A DNA stretch of 64,000 bases from CAYREV01 sp964423345 (GTDB lineage Bacteria; Bacteroidota; Rhodothermia; Balneolales; Balneolaceae). Below, one piece after another: positions 52,994-61,832 of the stretch. The DNA lies in contig CAYREV010000010.1 of the NCBI GenBank assembly GCA_964423345.1, forward strand, positions 1 to 64,000, read 5' to 3'. Made by a program: the position numbers and the translations under genes. The notes beneath the pieces were generated by a model. The model did no database searches and was not told the DNA's origin. It saw only the letters and a program-made list of their open reading frames with translations. Numbering within the stretch: the stretch's first letter is position 1; each line of letters opens with the position of its first letter.

Positions 52994-53464
52994 ATGAACA
53001 TCATCAGTTTACTTGATACCGATACCGTGATACCCGACTTGAAAGTTTCCAGCAAGAAGGAGGTCCTTGATGAATTGATAGCAACGCTATCGCGGAAAGT
53101 GGGCGATCAGGAGCTGGAGGCTATCAGGGATGCGGTATTTGAACGGGAGGCCGTTATGTCGACCGGAGTGGGGAAGGGGCTCGCAATACCCCATGGCAAA
53201 GCCGGGGGGATCCATGACAATTATGCCGCATTTGCATTGCTGGAAGAGCCGGTGGATTATGAAGCTATTGACGGCGAAGCCGTTAGCATGGTTTTTCTGC
53301 TGGTAGGTCCGCAAAGCAGCAACAGTTTTCATATTAAAATGTTAAGCCGTATATCGCGTTTAATGAACAACGGGGAATTCAGGGAGCGCCTGAAAGAGTG
53401 TAAGAGCTCATCCTGCATCCTGGATGTTTTTATGGAGGAGGAAAAGGCGCATTTCGGAATATAG
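52994..53464 (+). CDS. ptsN: PTS EIIA (PtsN/nitrogen-type) protein
   Basis: 156 residues. The phosphorylated His is His67 in V-G-K-G-L-A-I-P-H-G-K, and the fold pattern (REAVMSTGVG, VFLLVGPQSSNSFHIKMLSRISRLM) is that of EIIA-Ntr/fructose-type domains. Without EIIB, EIIC or HPr genes nearby it is more likely a regulator than a transporter part. The D-Ala-D-Ala carboxypeptidase gene follows after 20 bases. Confidence 0.88.
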   Translation: MNIISLLDTDTVIPDLKVSSKKEVLDELIATLSRKVGDQELEAIRDAVFEREAVMSTGVGKGLAIPHGKAGGIHDNYAAFALLEEPVDYEAIDGEAVSMVFLLVGPQSSNSFHIKMLSRISRLMNNGEFRERLKECKSSSCILDVFMEEEKAHFGI

Positions 53465-53484
53465 ACCAATAATAAATCGGGGTA

Positions 53485-54945
53485 ATGAGCTATAAAGTTA
53501 ACTTTTCAGTTTTACTGCTGGCGGTATGGTTCCTGCCTTTTGGCGGGATCGCGCAGCCGGCGACCTATTCGCCGGAAATAGTACAGACGGTGGAAGAGAG
53601 CAAGGCCGACGACGCCTTCTGGTCGGTCATCGTGCGTGACTCTTCCGGTACGATACTGGACGGCTTTAATTATGACAAGCTGGTCAGGCCCGCATCGAAT
53701 ATAAAGCTGCTTACATCTGCAGCCCTCCTGGATGCACTTGGGCCGGAATTTACCTATACCACCAAGATGTACGGTTTCGGCTTCAGGGAAGACAGTGTCT
53801 GGCACGGGGATATTATTATCCGGGGAGCAGGCGATCCCTCCATCAGCGGCGAATTTTATAATGAAGACCGTTTTCATGTCCTGAATAAGTTTTATACGGC
53901 CCTGGATACCCTCGGCATACGGCGGATATCCGGAAGCCTGATAGGTAATAACGCCTATTTTGATGAACAGCCCTATCCCAAAGGGTGGAACTGGGATGAC
54001 CTGTCCTTTTATTACGGGGTGGAGGTCAGTGCCTTGTCCTTTAACAACAATGCGGTAGACCTCAAGGTTATAGCAGACAAGCCGGTGGGGGAGACCCCCG
54101 ACATACAGTGGTTTCCCTTTGATACCGACTATGTGAATTTTATCAACGAACAGGTCATCACTCCTCCCAATTCGGAATATGACGAGTATTACCGTCGGGT
54201 GCTGGGAACCAATACCATAATATTACGCAGCAAAGTACCCCGCTACTACCGGGAAAAGGAGTCGCTTTCGGTGATGAATGCCTCCCAGTATTTTATGGAT
54301 ACCTTCAGGAAATACCTGGAAGACGGGGGTATTGATGTGGAGGGGGGTGTGATCATCGACAGCCAGAAGCAGCCATGGAAAAGGAATGACTATACGGTTC
54401 TTGCCTCCCATGAGTCGGTACCCCTGGCAAGACTGTTGACGCAGGTAAACAAGGAGAGCAGTAACTTTTATACCGAGATGATCCTGAAAACCGCTGCCGC
54501 CGAGCATTTTAACGCACAGGGATCAACGGAGCTGGGTATCATCCTTGTCAAGGATTTTGCTGCCAGGGCGGGGATGGATACCACTAACATTGAGATGAGC
54601 GATGGCTCGGGCATGTCGCCTTCCACCCTGATGACTGCCGAAGACCTGACCCGCCTGCTGGTCAATGTGCAGAAAAGAGATGATTTTAAGACATTCAAAC
54701 AGAGCCTGTCGGTGGCCGGAATGGACGGCTCACTGGAAAACCGTTTTATTAACACCCCGCTGGAAAAGACGCTCTACGGGAAAACGGGGTATGTATCGGG
54801 TGTGAGGGCACTTAGCGGGTATATGAGGTCCGCCACCGGGCGTCCGCTTGTGTTCAGTGTTTTTACGAATAATTATACCCGGAAAACCTCTTATATTGAT
54901 TCCGTGCAGGAATCCATCCTGCTACAGATATACCAAAAGTACTGA
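53485..54945 (+). CDS. dacB: D-alanyl-D-alanine carboxypeptidase/endopeptidase (PBP4, S13)
   Basis: 486 residues with a signal peptide (ending about residue 23, GIAQ). The penicillin-binding triads are complete: S71-N-I-K74, S325-S-N327 and K433-T-G. The long insert between SxxK and SxN is typical of class C/PBP4 proteins. It trims or cuts peptidoglycan peptides in the periplasm. Between the EIIA gene and the NtrC-type regulator gene, closely spaced, so perhaps one transcription unit. Confidence 0.94.
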   Translation: MSYKVNFSVLLLAVWFLPFGGIAQPATYSPEIVQTVEESKADDAFWSVIVRDSSGTILDGFNYDKLVRPASNIKLLTSAALLDALGPEFTYTTKMYGFGFREDSVWHGDIIIRGAGDPSISGEFYNEDRFHVLNKFYTALDTLGIRRISGSLIGNNAYFDEQPYPKGWNWDDLSFYYGVEVSALSFNNNAVDLKVIADKPVGETPDIQWFPFDTDYVNFINEQVITPPNSEYDEYYRRVLGTNTIILRSKVPRYYREKESLSVMNASQYFMDTFRKYLEDGGIDVEGGVIIDSQKQPWKRNDYTVLASHESVPLARLLTQVNKESSNFYTEMILKTAAAEHFNAQGSTELGIILVKDFAARAGMDTTNIEMSDGSGMSPSTLMTAEDLTRLLVNVQKRDDFKTFKQSLSVAGMDGSLENRFINTPLEKTLYGKTGYVSGVRALSGYMRSATGRPLVFSVFTNNYTRKTSYIDSVQESILLQIYQKY

Positions 54946-54953
54946 TTGGGCTT

Positions 54954-56327
54954 ATGGCTGATACAAAAGCAACAGTTTTAGTGACGGATGATGAGAAAAG
55001 CATCCGGAATTCCCTTCGGGAGATCCTGGAGTTTGAGGGGTATGACGTGCTGGAAGCCGAGAGCGGTGAAGAGGTGTTCGAGGTTATTGGTGATCGGGCG
55101 GTTGACCTTATCCTCCTGGATATCAAGATGAAAGGGATGGACGGGATGGAGATACTTCAGAGCCTGAATGACAGGGGACATGATTTTCCCGTTATCATGA
55201 TATCGGGACACGGTACTATTGAGATAGCGGTGGAGGCTACCAAGTTGGGCGCATTCGATTTTATTGAGAAGCCCCCGGATCTGAACCGTTTGCTGGTAAG
55301 CGTTCGTAATGCACTGGACAAACAGGAGCTGGCCGCCGAAAACAGGAGTATACGGTCAAAACTGCCCAAGGTGCCGGAGATCAAGGGCTGCAGCAAAGCG
55401 ATCCGGGAAATCAAAAAAAACATTGACAAGGTGGCTCCCACCAACTCCAGGGTGTTTATCACGGGTGAAAACGGAACGGGCAAGGAACTGGTTGCCCGGT
55501 GGATCCATGAGAAGAGCAACAGAAGCAATGGCTCCTTTATTGATGTAAACTGTGCGGCCATACCTTCCGAGCTTCTTGAGAGCGAACTGTTTGGACATGA
55601 AAAGGGGGCTTTTACCGGGGCCACCGGCCGGCGTATCGGTAAGTTCGAACAGGCTGACGGGGGGACCCTTTTCCTGGATGAGATTGGCGATATGAGCCCG
55701 GAAGCCCAGGCAAAGGTGCTTCGTGCCCTGCAGGAAAATGCCATCACCAGGGTGGGCGGCAGTGAAAAGATTGATGTCGATGTTAGGGTGATCTCCGCAA
55801 CGAACAAGGATCTTATGGAAGAGATCGATGAGGGTAACTTCAGGGAAGATCTTTACCACCGGTTGAGTGTGATCCCTATCCACATACCTCCCTTGCGTAA
55901 ACGGCGCGACGATATACCCGTGCTGGCGCAAAGCTGCCTGAAGCGGCTGGCCGAAGATGATATTGTTTTTTCGGGTATCAATCTTAGTGATGATGCCCTT
56001 GAGGCGCTAAAGAAGCGGGATTGGAGCGGCAATGTGCGGGAGCTTCAAAATACCATAGAACGGATGGGCCTGCTGGCCGAAGATTCCGAGATAACGGCAG
56101 ATGATGTGGAGAGGCTAACTCATAACGGAAACAGGTCGGGGGATGAGCTGGAGTCGCTGATTGATAAAAATCGGGGATTCCAGGAGTTTAAGGAATCGGC
56201 CGAACGGCTCTTCCTGATACGGAAGCTTGAGGAAAACGACTGGAACATTTCCCAGACCGCGGAATCTATCGATATTCAAAGGAGCCACATGTATAACAAG
56301 ATGAAAAAATACGATATTGAACGATAA
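54954..56327 (+). CDS. Sigma-54-dependent response regulator (NtrC family)
   Basis: 457 residues. Receiver domain with phospho-Asp56 in L-I-L-L-D-I-K-M (D11-D12-D13-E acidic pocket upstream); AAA+ domain with Walker A G171-ENGTGKE and G218-A-F-T-G-A223 for sigma-54 contact; Fis-type HTH at the end (NDWNISQTAESIDIQRSHMYNKMKKY). It should activate sigma-54 promoters after phosphorylation. No histidine kinase or rpoN gene lies beside it. It follows dacB after eight bases. Confidence 0.95.
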   Translation: MADTKATVLVTDDEKSIRNSLREILEFEGYDVLEAESGEEVFEVIGDRAVDLILLDIKMKGMDGMEILQSLNDRGHDFPVIMISGHGTIEIAVEATKLGAFDFIEKPPDLNRLLVSVRNALDKQELAAENRSIRSKLPKVPEIKGCSKAIREIKKNIDKVAPTNSRVFITGENGTGKELVARWIHEKSNRSNGSFIDVNCAAIPSELLESELFGHEKGAFTGATGRRIGKFEQADGGTLFLDEIGDMSPEAQAKVLRALQENAITRVGGSEKIDVDVRVISATNKDLMEEIDEGNFREDLYHRLSVIPIHIPPLRKRRDDIPVLAQSCLKRLAEDDIVFSGINLSDDALEALKKRDWSGNVRELQNTIERMGLLAEDSEITADDVERLTHNGNRSGDELESLIDKNRGFQEFKESAERLFLIRKLEENDWNISQTAESIDIQRSHMYNKMKKYDIER

Positions 56328-56412
56328 GAAGGGTTGACCGGTGCAAAATCCATATAGAGACTGATGGGAGTTGCCGAAATTATTAACAGCCATTTGAATA
56401 AATATTAAGAAG

Positions 56413-57303
56413 ATGTCAGCCAAAATTATTGACGGGAAAAAAGTAGCTTCCCTTACCCGGGAAGAGGTGAAAAATGATGTAGAGGATTGGGTCAGCGACG
56501 GCAACCGGCCTCCCTACCTGCAGGTGGTGCTTGTTGGAACCAACCCTGCGTCGGACGTCTATGTGAGGGCCAAGACCCGGGCGTGCAAGGATGTAGGCAT
56601 CGAGACCGGCACCAAGCGCCTGCCCGACACCATATCGGCACGGGAACTTAAAAAGACCATTCGCGAATTGAACCGGGACGATGCTGTAGACGGTATCCTG
56701 GTCCAGCTGCCCCTTCCCAGCCACCTTTCCACCCACGACGTCATCGAATCCATCGACTACAGGAAGGATGTGGACGGCTTCCATCCCATGAATATGGGAA
56801 GGCTGACCGTGGGACAGCCCAGTTTCCGTTCCTGTACCCCGGCCGGCATCTTCGAGCTGTTCAAGTATTACAGCATTCCCACCAAAAGCAAGCATGCGGT
56901 AATTGTCGGGGCCAGCAACATTGTGGGGCGTCCGGTTTCCATCCTCCTTTCCAAGGAGGAGGGGGAAGGCAAGGCCACCACAACCGTATGCCACAAATAC
57001 ACCAAGGACCTTACCCGACACACCATTTCGGCCGATATACTGGTGGTTGCTGCAGGGCAGCCCAACCTGGTAAAGGGTGAAATGGTCAAGGAGGGAGTGG
57101 TGGTTATTGATGTAGGTATTAACCGCGTGGCGGATGAAACCCGTGACAAGGGGTACCGCCTTGTAGGCGACTGCCACTTTGAAAGCGTCAAGGAGAAAGC
57201 CAGCTGGATTACACCGGTTCCGGGGGGTGTGGGACCCATGACCGTTGCCATGCTGATGAAAAACACCCTGCTGGCCGCCAAAAAATCCATCTACCCCGAA
57301 TAG
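56413..57303 (+). CDS. folD: Methylenetetrahydrofolate dehydrogenase/cyclohydrolase
   Basis: 296 residues. Y50-V-R-A-K54 is the catalytic Tyr/Lys motif, D-G-I-L-V-Q-L-P-L-P and K-D-V-D-G-F-H-P the folate site, V-G-A-S-N-I-V-G-R-P the NADP loop and P-V-P-G-G-V-G-P-M-T the closing motif. It interconverts methylene-, methenyl- and formyl-tetrahydrofolate. 85 bases after the regulator gene, convergent with the M1 peptidase gene. Confidence 0.97.
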   Translation: MSAKIIDGKKVASLTREEVKNDVEDWVSDGNRPPYLQVVLVGTNPASDVYVRAKTRACKDVGIETGTKRLPDTISARELKKTIRELNRDDAVDGILVQLPLPSHLSTHDVIESIDYRKDVDGFHPMNMGRLTVGQPSFRSCTPAGIFELFKYYSIPTKSKHAVIVGASNIVGRPVSILLSKEEGEGKATTTVCHKYTKDLTRHTISADILVVAAGQPNLVKGEMVKEGVVVIDVGINRVADETRDKGYRLVGDCHFESVKEKASWITPVPGGVGPMTVAMLMKNTLLAAKKSIYPE

Positions 57304-57308
57304 GTTAA

Positions 57309-57336
57309 CCCCCGGCCTTAAAAATGAATCCGGGGG
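57309..57336. terminator. Stem-loop between folD and the M1 peptidase gene
   Basis: CCCCCGG (57309-57315) pairs with CCGGGGG (57330-57336) around a 14-base loop. An alternative pairing, GGCCTTA (57314-57320) with TAAGGCC (57351-57357), is possible. The convergent position supports a terminator role, but neither strand has a clear T-run. Confidence 0.45.
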
Positions 57337-57361
57337 ATATCTTCCGGTTGTAAGGCCTCTC

Positions 57362-59323
57362 CTATTCTTCTGCAGGGGTATCGGCCCTCCAGATATTGTT
57401 GTCGGGCTTTACGTCCGGAAACTCCAAGTCAGGATCGATAACCACTTTCTTCAGCTTTTGGGCAGACTCATATTTAAGGGTCCACCGGTTGCCCCGGTGC
57501 CAAAGCTGTACCGGCAGGCTTACGGACTTCCGGCTGCCGTCCTGAAGGGTGATTTCCATCTTCACCGGCATGACCAGCTTGTCCCTGTTGCTTAGGCTGA
57601 TCAGGGCTCCTTTTGAGGGATCTCCCTCTATATAGCTGACCGAGTCGACCGCCTGGTCCAGGGTCCAGGTCTTCTCGAACCATCCTCTCCAGAACCAGTC
57701 CAGTTCACGTCCGGTGACCTCTTCCATCGTATTGAAAAAGTCGTTGGGGGTGGGATGTTTGTAAGACCACCGATCTACATATTCCCGAAAAGCTTCATCA
57801 AACAACTCCTTGCCGATTATGGACTGCCGCAGCATACGCAATCCGGCTGCCGGCTTGTAATAGGCTACCATCCCCAGGTTTCGTTCCTGGACCTGGTCCG
57901 GGGGCGTCATGATGGGTTCGGACGAAGGGTTGTTCAGCCAGCCCGAGAGGGCCCTGACGGTTGAGGGGTTGTAGTATTCACCCCCGTTGAAATTCATGGT
58001 GCTCAGCCGGTTGATGAAAGAGTCAAAGCCTTCGTCCATCCAGGCATGCTCCCGCTCATTGGAACCGACAATCATGGGGAACCAGATATGGCCGAACTCA
58101 TGGTCGGTGACGCCCCATAGGCTTGCCCCCGACGCTTTCCAGCTGCAGAATACGATGCCGGGGTATTCCATGCCTCCGACCGTTCCCGCCACGTTTATAG
58201 CTGCGGGATAGGGATACTTTGACAGGTAGCGGGAGTAAAACTCGACGGAGCCCTTGACATATTCGGTGGAGCGACCCCAGGCCGAGCTGCCCGCGCTTTC
58301 TTCCGGATATACCGACATGGCCAGCGACCGGTCGCCATCCGGGAGGTTGATCCGCGCGGCATCCCATATGAAAGCTTTGGAGGCAGCCCAGGCAACATCA
58401 CGGGTATCTTCCATTTTGTATTTCCAGGTCAGTGTCTGCCTGCTCCGGGGACGTGATTTTTCGGTACCTACCTCATTTTCCTTGAGGATGAAGACCCGTT
58501 CGTCGCTGTTTTGGGCTTTTTTGTACCTGCGTTGCTGCTCTTCGGTTAACACCTCCTCCGGATTCAGCAGCCTGCCCGATGCCACCACGACATAGCTGGA
58601 GGGTGCCGTAATGGTATAGTCGAAGGTGCCGTAATCCATGTAAAACTCTCCGGCCCCAAGGTAGGGCAGCGTATTCCATCCCTGGATGTCATCATAAACA
58701 GCCACCCTCGGATACCATTGGGCTATTTCGTAGATCACGCCGTTTTGGGTTTCTAGCCGACCCATCCTGTCGGAGCCGTATTCGGGTACGGTGAAGTGAT
58801 AGTCTATAGTGAGGGATACCTTGCCGCCCTCTGCGGTCAGCAGCTCCCTGAGGTTGACTTTCAGATTGGTGTCGACCGTATGGGTATCCGGCTTATAGGT
58901 TTCATCGTTTTGGGTAACCTCCATGTTTTCAATCTTGATACCTCCGTCGAAGTTCCGGTTGCCGAAACGGGAGCCGGAATAGGGGGTTGCTTTTGCACCC
59001 CAGGAGTCGCTGTCGAAGAGGTTCTGATCCAGTTTAAGCCAGATAAATTCCAGCTCCTGCGGACTGTTGTTGGTATAGTGGATGGTGATGGTGTTTTCAA
59101 CCTTGTGCTCTCCGGGCTTGAGGCGGACATCCATTTCATAATCCGCGCTGTTTTGCCAGTAATCGTCCGCGGGTGCTCCTCCTGCCGTACGGTATTCCGA
59201 ACCAGTCAGGGTATTGTAGGGAAGGAATATCTCCTGTATAACATCTTTATGCTGCGCCTTGCTATCCGGAGGAAAAGCGATAAAAATGCACAGGAGCAGT
59301 GTTATTACCGATGATGTCTTCAT
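57362..59323 (-). CDS. M1 family metallopeptidase, exported
   Basis: 653 residues with a signal peptide (MKTSSVITLLLCIFIAFPPDSKAQ). G383-G-M-E-Y and the zinc motif H408-E409-F-G-H412 with E431 nineteen residues downstream (W-M-D-E-G-F) are complete, unlike the M1-like protein at 17.6-19.9 kb. The chain follows the Bacteroidota M1 layout: beta-saddle, catalytic thermolysin-like domain and a short C-terminal domain (FRNP-like close). Predicted to cleave peptides from the N-terminus in the periplasm or outside. A degenerate lipoprotein remnant lies 105 bases upstream. Confidence 0.93.
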   Translation of the reverse strand: MKTSSVITLLLCIFIAFPPDSKAQHKDVIQEIFLPYNTLTGSEYRTAGGAPADDYWQNSADYEMDVRLKPGEHKVENTITIHYTNNSPQELEFIWLKLDQNLFDSDSWGAKATPYSGSRFGNRNFDGGIKIENMEVTQNDETYKPDTHTVDTNLKVNLRELLTAEGGKVSLTIDYHFTVPEYGSDRMGRLETQNGVIYEIAQWYPRVAVYDDIQGWNTLPYLGAGEFYMDYGTFDYTITAPSSYVVVASGRLLNPEEVLTEEQQRRYKKAQNSDERVFILKENEVGTEKSRPRSRQTLTWKYKMEDTRDVAWAASKAFIWDAARINLPDGDRSLAMSVYPEESAGSSAWGRSTEYVKGSVEFYSRYLSKYPYPAAINVAGTVGGMEYPGIVFCSWKASGASLWGVTDHEFGHIWFPMIVGSNEREHAWMDEGFDSFINRLSTMNFNGGEYYNPSTVRALSGWLNNPSSEPIMTPPDQVQERNLGMVAYYKPAAGLRMLRQSIIGKELFDEAFREYVDRWSYKHPTPNDFFNTMEEVTGRELDWFWRGWFEKTWTLDQAVDSVSYIEGDPSKGALISLSNRDKLVMPVKMEITLQDGSRKSVSLPVQLWHRGNRWTLKYESAQKLKKVVIDPDLEFPDVKPDNNIWRADTPAEE

Positions 59324-59428
59324 AATGATCTGTGTTCTGTTTAAAGTGCGTGATAAATTAAGTTCATCCGGCGGCGTGGATGGCCCAGACCTGCCGGCCC
59401 TTCTGCCCTCATCTTAATCAGGCGTACG

Positions 59429-59629
59429 TTAACATTCACAACCAATGTAGCTAAATCTATGAATGTGATGAAGCGGACCGGGGGGGGTACCGTCGTCCGA
59501 CAGGCTAAAATGGAGCTGCAGGTTTCCGTCGGGAGATTGTACGTCGGCCTGCTTCGGAGAGGTGCAGGCCTGAAGCAAAAAGATGCTGAGAGTTCCTATC
59601 AGGATGTGGGTGAAGGGGATTTCCGGCAT
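59429..59629 (-). pseudogene. N-terminal remnant of a GH97-like lipoprotein
   Basis: A 66-codon frame starting with a lipoprotein signal (HILIGTLSIFLLQACTSPK, lipid Cys 22) and then V-Q-S-P-D-G-N-L-Q-L-H-F-S-L-S-D-D-G-T-P, which resembles the first beta-strands of glycoside hydrolase family 97 enzymes. After that the similarity stops: the frame runs a further seventeen codons (GPLHHIHRFSYIG) to a stop, and the other frames do not restore a GH97 sequence. A run of eight G on the plus strand (59480-59487) sits at the break. The rest of the enzyme is missing, so it is most likely a decayed gene. The family assignment rests on a short stretch. Confidence 0.55.
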
Positions 59630-59727
59630 GGAGGTGATATTTTCACGTTGATGGTAAACTGTGTACAGCAGTAATTAAATCAGTTTATATGGATGAACAC
59701 AAATGGGCGCGAATTAATTTTAAATAG

Positions 59728-59749
59728 GGGTGACATATTGGTGTCACCC
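59728..59749. other. Perfect hairpin in the intergenic region
   Basis: GGGTGACA (59728-59735) and TGTCACCC (59742-59749) form an 8-bp perfect dyad with a TATTGG spacer, 47 bases before the ATG of the small unknown gene at 59796. It could be an operator or an RNA hairpin; no T-run follows. Confidence 0.5.
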
Positions 59750-59795
59750 TGCTCGATTATGTTGGGAGTGAACATCAATTAAACCGAATACTCTC

Positions 59796-60125
59796 ATGAA
59801 AACAACCGTAAAAAATCCCGTCAAAGTTACTCCCTTCAATATAGAGCCTGTATTGCGCAAAGTGCTTGTGGAAGCCGAACAGGAACACAGGGAACTGCAG
59901 CAGATGTTTGCCCTTATGGGCTGGGAAGATTTGCCCGATGCACTTAAGATGGAGATCAAAGAGGATGTCTCGGCCATGGTGGATGAATTGCAGGGGCACT
60001 ATTCCAGCTGCGATCCCTTTGTGCAGAAAAGAAGGGAGAGCGTAACCTATTGGGTCAACTGTTACCAGGACGGTATCTGTTCCCTGGAGACCGCTATTCA
60101 TGCTCTCAAGGTGAAAAAGTTGTAG
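59796..60125 (+). CDS. Small protein, function unknown
   Basis: 109 residues, helical, no signal peptide. FNIEPVLRKVLVEAEQEHRELQQMFALMGWEDLPDALKMEIKEDVSAMVDELQGHYSSCDPF and a C-terminal segment with SVTYWVNCYQDGICSLETAIHALKVK include three Cys, none in a clear metal pattern. I recognise no family. It stands alone between two hairpins, upstream of guaB. Confidence 0.55.
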   Translation: MKTTVKNPVKVTPFNIEPVLRKVLVEAEQEHRELQQMFALMGWEDLPDALKMEIKEDVSAMVDELQGHYSSCDPFVQKRRESVTYWVNCYQDGICSLETAIHALKVKKL

Positions 60126-60170
60126 GGGCTTTCCGCATTTGCCGGAGGGGGGAGAGCAGTCTTGGAGTAG

Positions 60171-60190
60171 ATGGAATTGGAAAATTCCAT
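60171..60190 (+). other. Hairpin with GGAA tetraloop in the guaB leader
   Basis: ATGGAATT (60171-60178) and AATTCCAT (60183-60190) form an 8-bp stem closed by G-G-A-A, a GNRA-type loop. It lies 70 bases before the guaB ATG; a T-run follows at 60210-60215 after a weaker AAGC/GCTT pairing. It may be an end for the upstream transcript or a leader structure of guaB. Confidence 0.45.
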
Positions 60191-60260
60191 TAAGCACTTA
60201 GGCTTTAAATTTTTTATCTTAGCCCAAATATAAAACTCCAATTTTGCAGAACCTTCAGCT

Positions 60261-61739
60261 ATGCAAAACTCCTCTCCATTTGAACGGATAACCCGCCAGG
60301 GGCTAACTTACGATGATGTGCTTCTGGTCCCTGCGTATTCACAAACCCTGCCGCGTGATGTTGACACCAGCGTGCAGCTTACTCCCAGCCTCAGGTTAAA
60401 TGTGCCGGTTATAAGTGCGGCCATGGATACCGTCTCCGAATACCGGCTGGCCATAGCCCTGGCACGGGAAGGGGGCATTGCCATGTTGCACAAGAATATG
60501 TCGATTGAAGAGCAGGCCGACCAGGTGCGGATGGTCAAGCGAAGTGAAAGCGGGATGATTGTCGACCCGGTCACGCTTCCGGCTGATGCAACGGTGCGCG
60601 AGGCCAGGGGACTTATGAAGAAGCACAAGATCGGGGGGATACCGATCGTCGAGGAAGACAATACGCTGATCGGTATCGTGACCAACCGGGATCTTCGTTT
60701 TGAACATTATGTGGACAAGAAGCTGAGTTCCATCATGACTACCGATAACCTGATTACCGCCAGGGAGGGGACAACGCTTGAGGAGGCCGAAAAGGTGCTC
60801 CAGAAACACAAGGTGGAAAAGCTCCCGATAGTGGACAAAAACAGGAAGCTGGTGGGACTGATTACGTTCAAGGATATAGAGAAGAAGATGAATTTCCCTA
60901 ATGCCTGCAAGGATGAGATGGGCAGGCTTCGTGTGGGAGCTGCAGTGGGAGTAACCCCCGATACCATGGAGCGTGTGGAAGCCCTGGTCGATTCGGGCGT
61001 GGATGCCATCACGGTGGATACCGCCCATGGGCATTCCGAGGGAGTGCTGAAGATGGTCAGAGAGATAAAGAATGTACATCCCGACCTGAACCTCATAGCC
61101 GGTAATATTGCGACCAAGTCGGCCGCAGAAGCCCTGGTCGATGCCGGGGTCGATATCGTAAAGGTTGGTGTGGGGCCGGGTTCCATCTGTACCACCCGGG
61201 TGGTTACCGGCGTGGGAGTTCCGCAGCTCAGTGCCGTCATGGAGGTAGCCGAATATGCACGGAAAGCCGGGGTAGGCCTTATAGCCGACGGTGGTATAAA
61301 GCAGACGGGCGATATTCCCAAAGCCATTGCGGGAGGGGCCCATGCGGTGATGATGGGATCGATGTTTGCGGGCGTGGACGAAAGTCCCGGCGAAACGATT
61401 ATTTACGAGTCCAGAAAATACAAGTCCTACCGTGGAATGGGCAGCCTGGGAGCGATGGAGAAAGGGTCCAAGGACCGCTATTTCCAGGATGTGGAAGACG
61501 ATATCAATAAGCTTGTGCCCGAAGGGATCGAGGGACGCGTGCCTTACAAGGGGTACCTTTCTGAGGTGGTTTACCAGATGGTTGGGGGACTTCGGGCTGC
61601 GATGGGCTATACCGGCGCCTCCAAAATATCCGAGCTGCAGCAGGCCGAATTTGTACAGATATCGGCAGCCGCCTACAGGGAAAGCCATCCCCACTCGGTA
61701 CAAATCACCAAAGAGTCGCCCAACTACTCGGTAAGCTAG
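60261..61739 (+). CDS. guaB: IMP dehydrogenase
   Basis: 492 residues. The barrel start (GLTYDDVLLVPAYSQTLPRDVDTS) is interrupted by two CBS domains (about 95-215; DPVTLPADATVREARGLM and TLEEAEKVLQKHKVEKLPIVDKN). G-P-G-S-I-C310-T-T-R holds the catalytic Cys, and KYKSYRGMGSLGAM is the flap region. It oxidises IMP to XMP, the controlled step of GMP synthesis. Stand-alone gene, convergent with lptG. Confidence 0.97.
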   Translation: MQNSSPFERITRQGLTYDDVLLVPAYSQTLPRDVDTSVQLTPSLRLNVPVISAAMDTVSEYRLAIALAREGGIAMLHKNMSIEEQADQVRMVKRSESGMIVDPVTLPADATVREARGLMKKHKIGGIPIVEEDNTLIGIVTNRDLRFEHYVDKKLSSIMTTDNLITAREGTTLEEAEKVLQKHKVEKLPIVDKNRKLVGLITFKDIEKKMNFPNACKDEMGRLRVGAAVGVTPDTMERVEALVDSGVDAITVDTAHGHSEGVLKMVREIKNVHPDLNLIAGNIATKSAAEALVDAGVDIVKVGVGPGSICTTRVVTGVGVPQLSAVMEVAEYARKAGVGLIADGGIKQTGDIPKAIAGGAHAVMMGSMFAGVDESPGETIIYESRKYKSYRGMGSLGAMEKGSKDRYFQDVEDDINKLVPEGIEGRVPYKGYLSEVVYQMVGGLRAAMGYTGASKISELQQAEFVQISAAAYRESHPHSVQITKESPNYSVS

Positions 61740-61810
61740 AAGGCAGGAGGCAGGCATGCCCACCAAAGCTTTAACGTAAGTGGGAGGCAGGTTGAACTTG
61801 CTGCCTTCTA
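61737..61810. repeat. Nested inverted repeat between guaB and lptG
   Basis: TAGAAGGCAG (61737-61746) and CTGCCTTCTA (61801-61810) are exact inverted copies with 54 bases between. Inside, CCCAC (61759-61763) and GTGGG (61780-61784) form an inner stem around the palindrome AAAGCTTT (61765-61772). GGAGGCAGG-like units occur on both sides. The layout resembles a dispersed intergenic palindromic element; it may also end both convergent transcripts. Confidence 0.6.
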
Positions 61811-61832
61811 CTTTCTACCGGTTTTACCGCCT

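Noticed and set aside
59480..59487. Run of eight G as a phase-variation tract
   Set aside because: None of the other reading frames continues into a recognisable protein, so slippage would not restore a gene; decay is simpler.
60396..61766. 456-codon minus-strand frame inside guaB
   Set aside because: Antisense to a highly conserved enzyme; His-rich composition reflects complementary codons.
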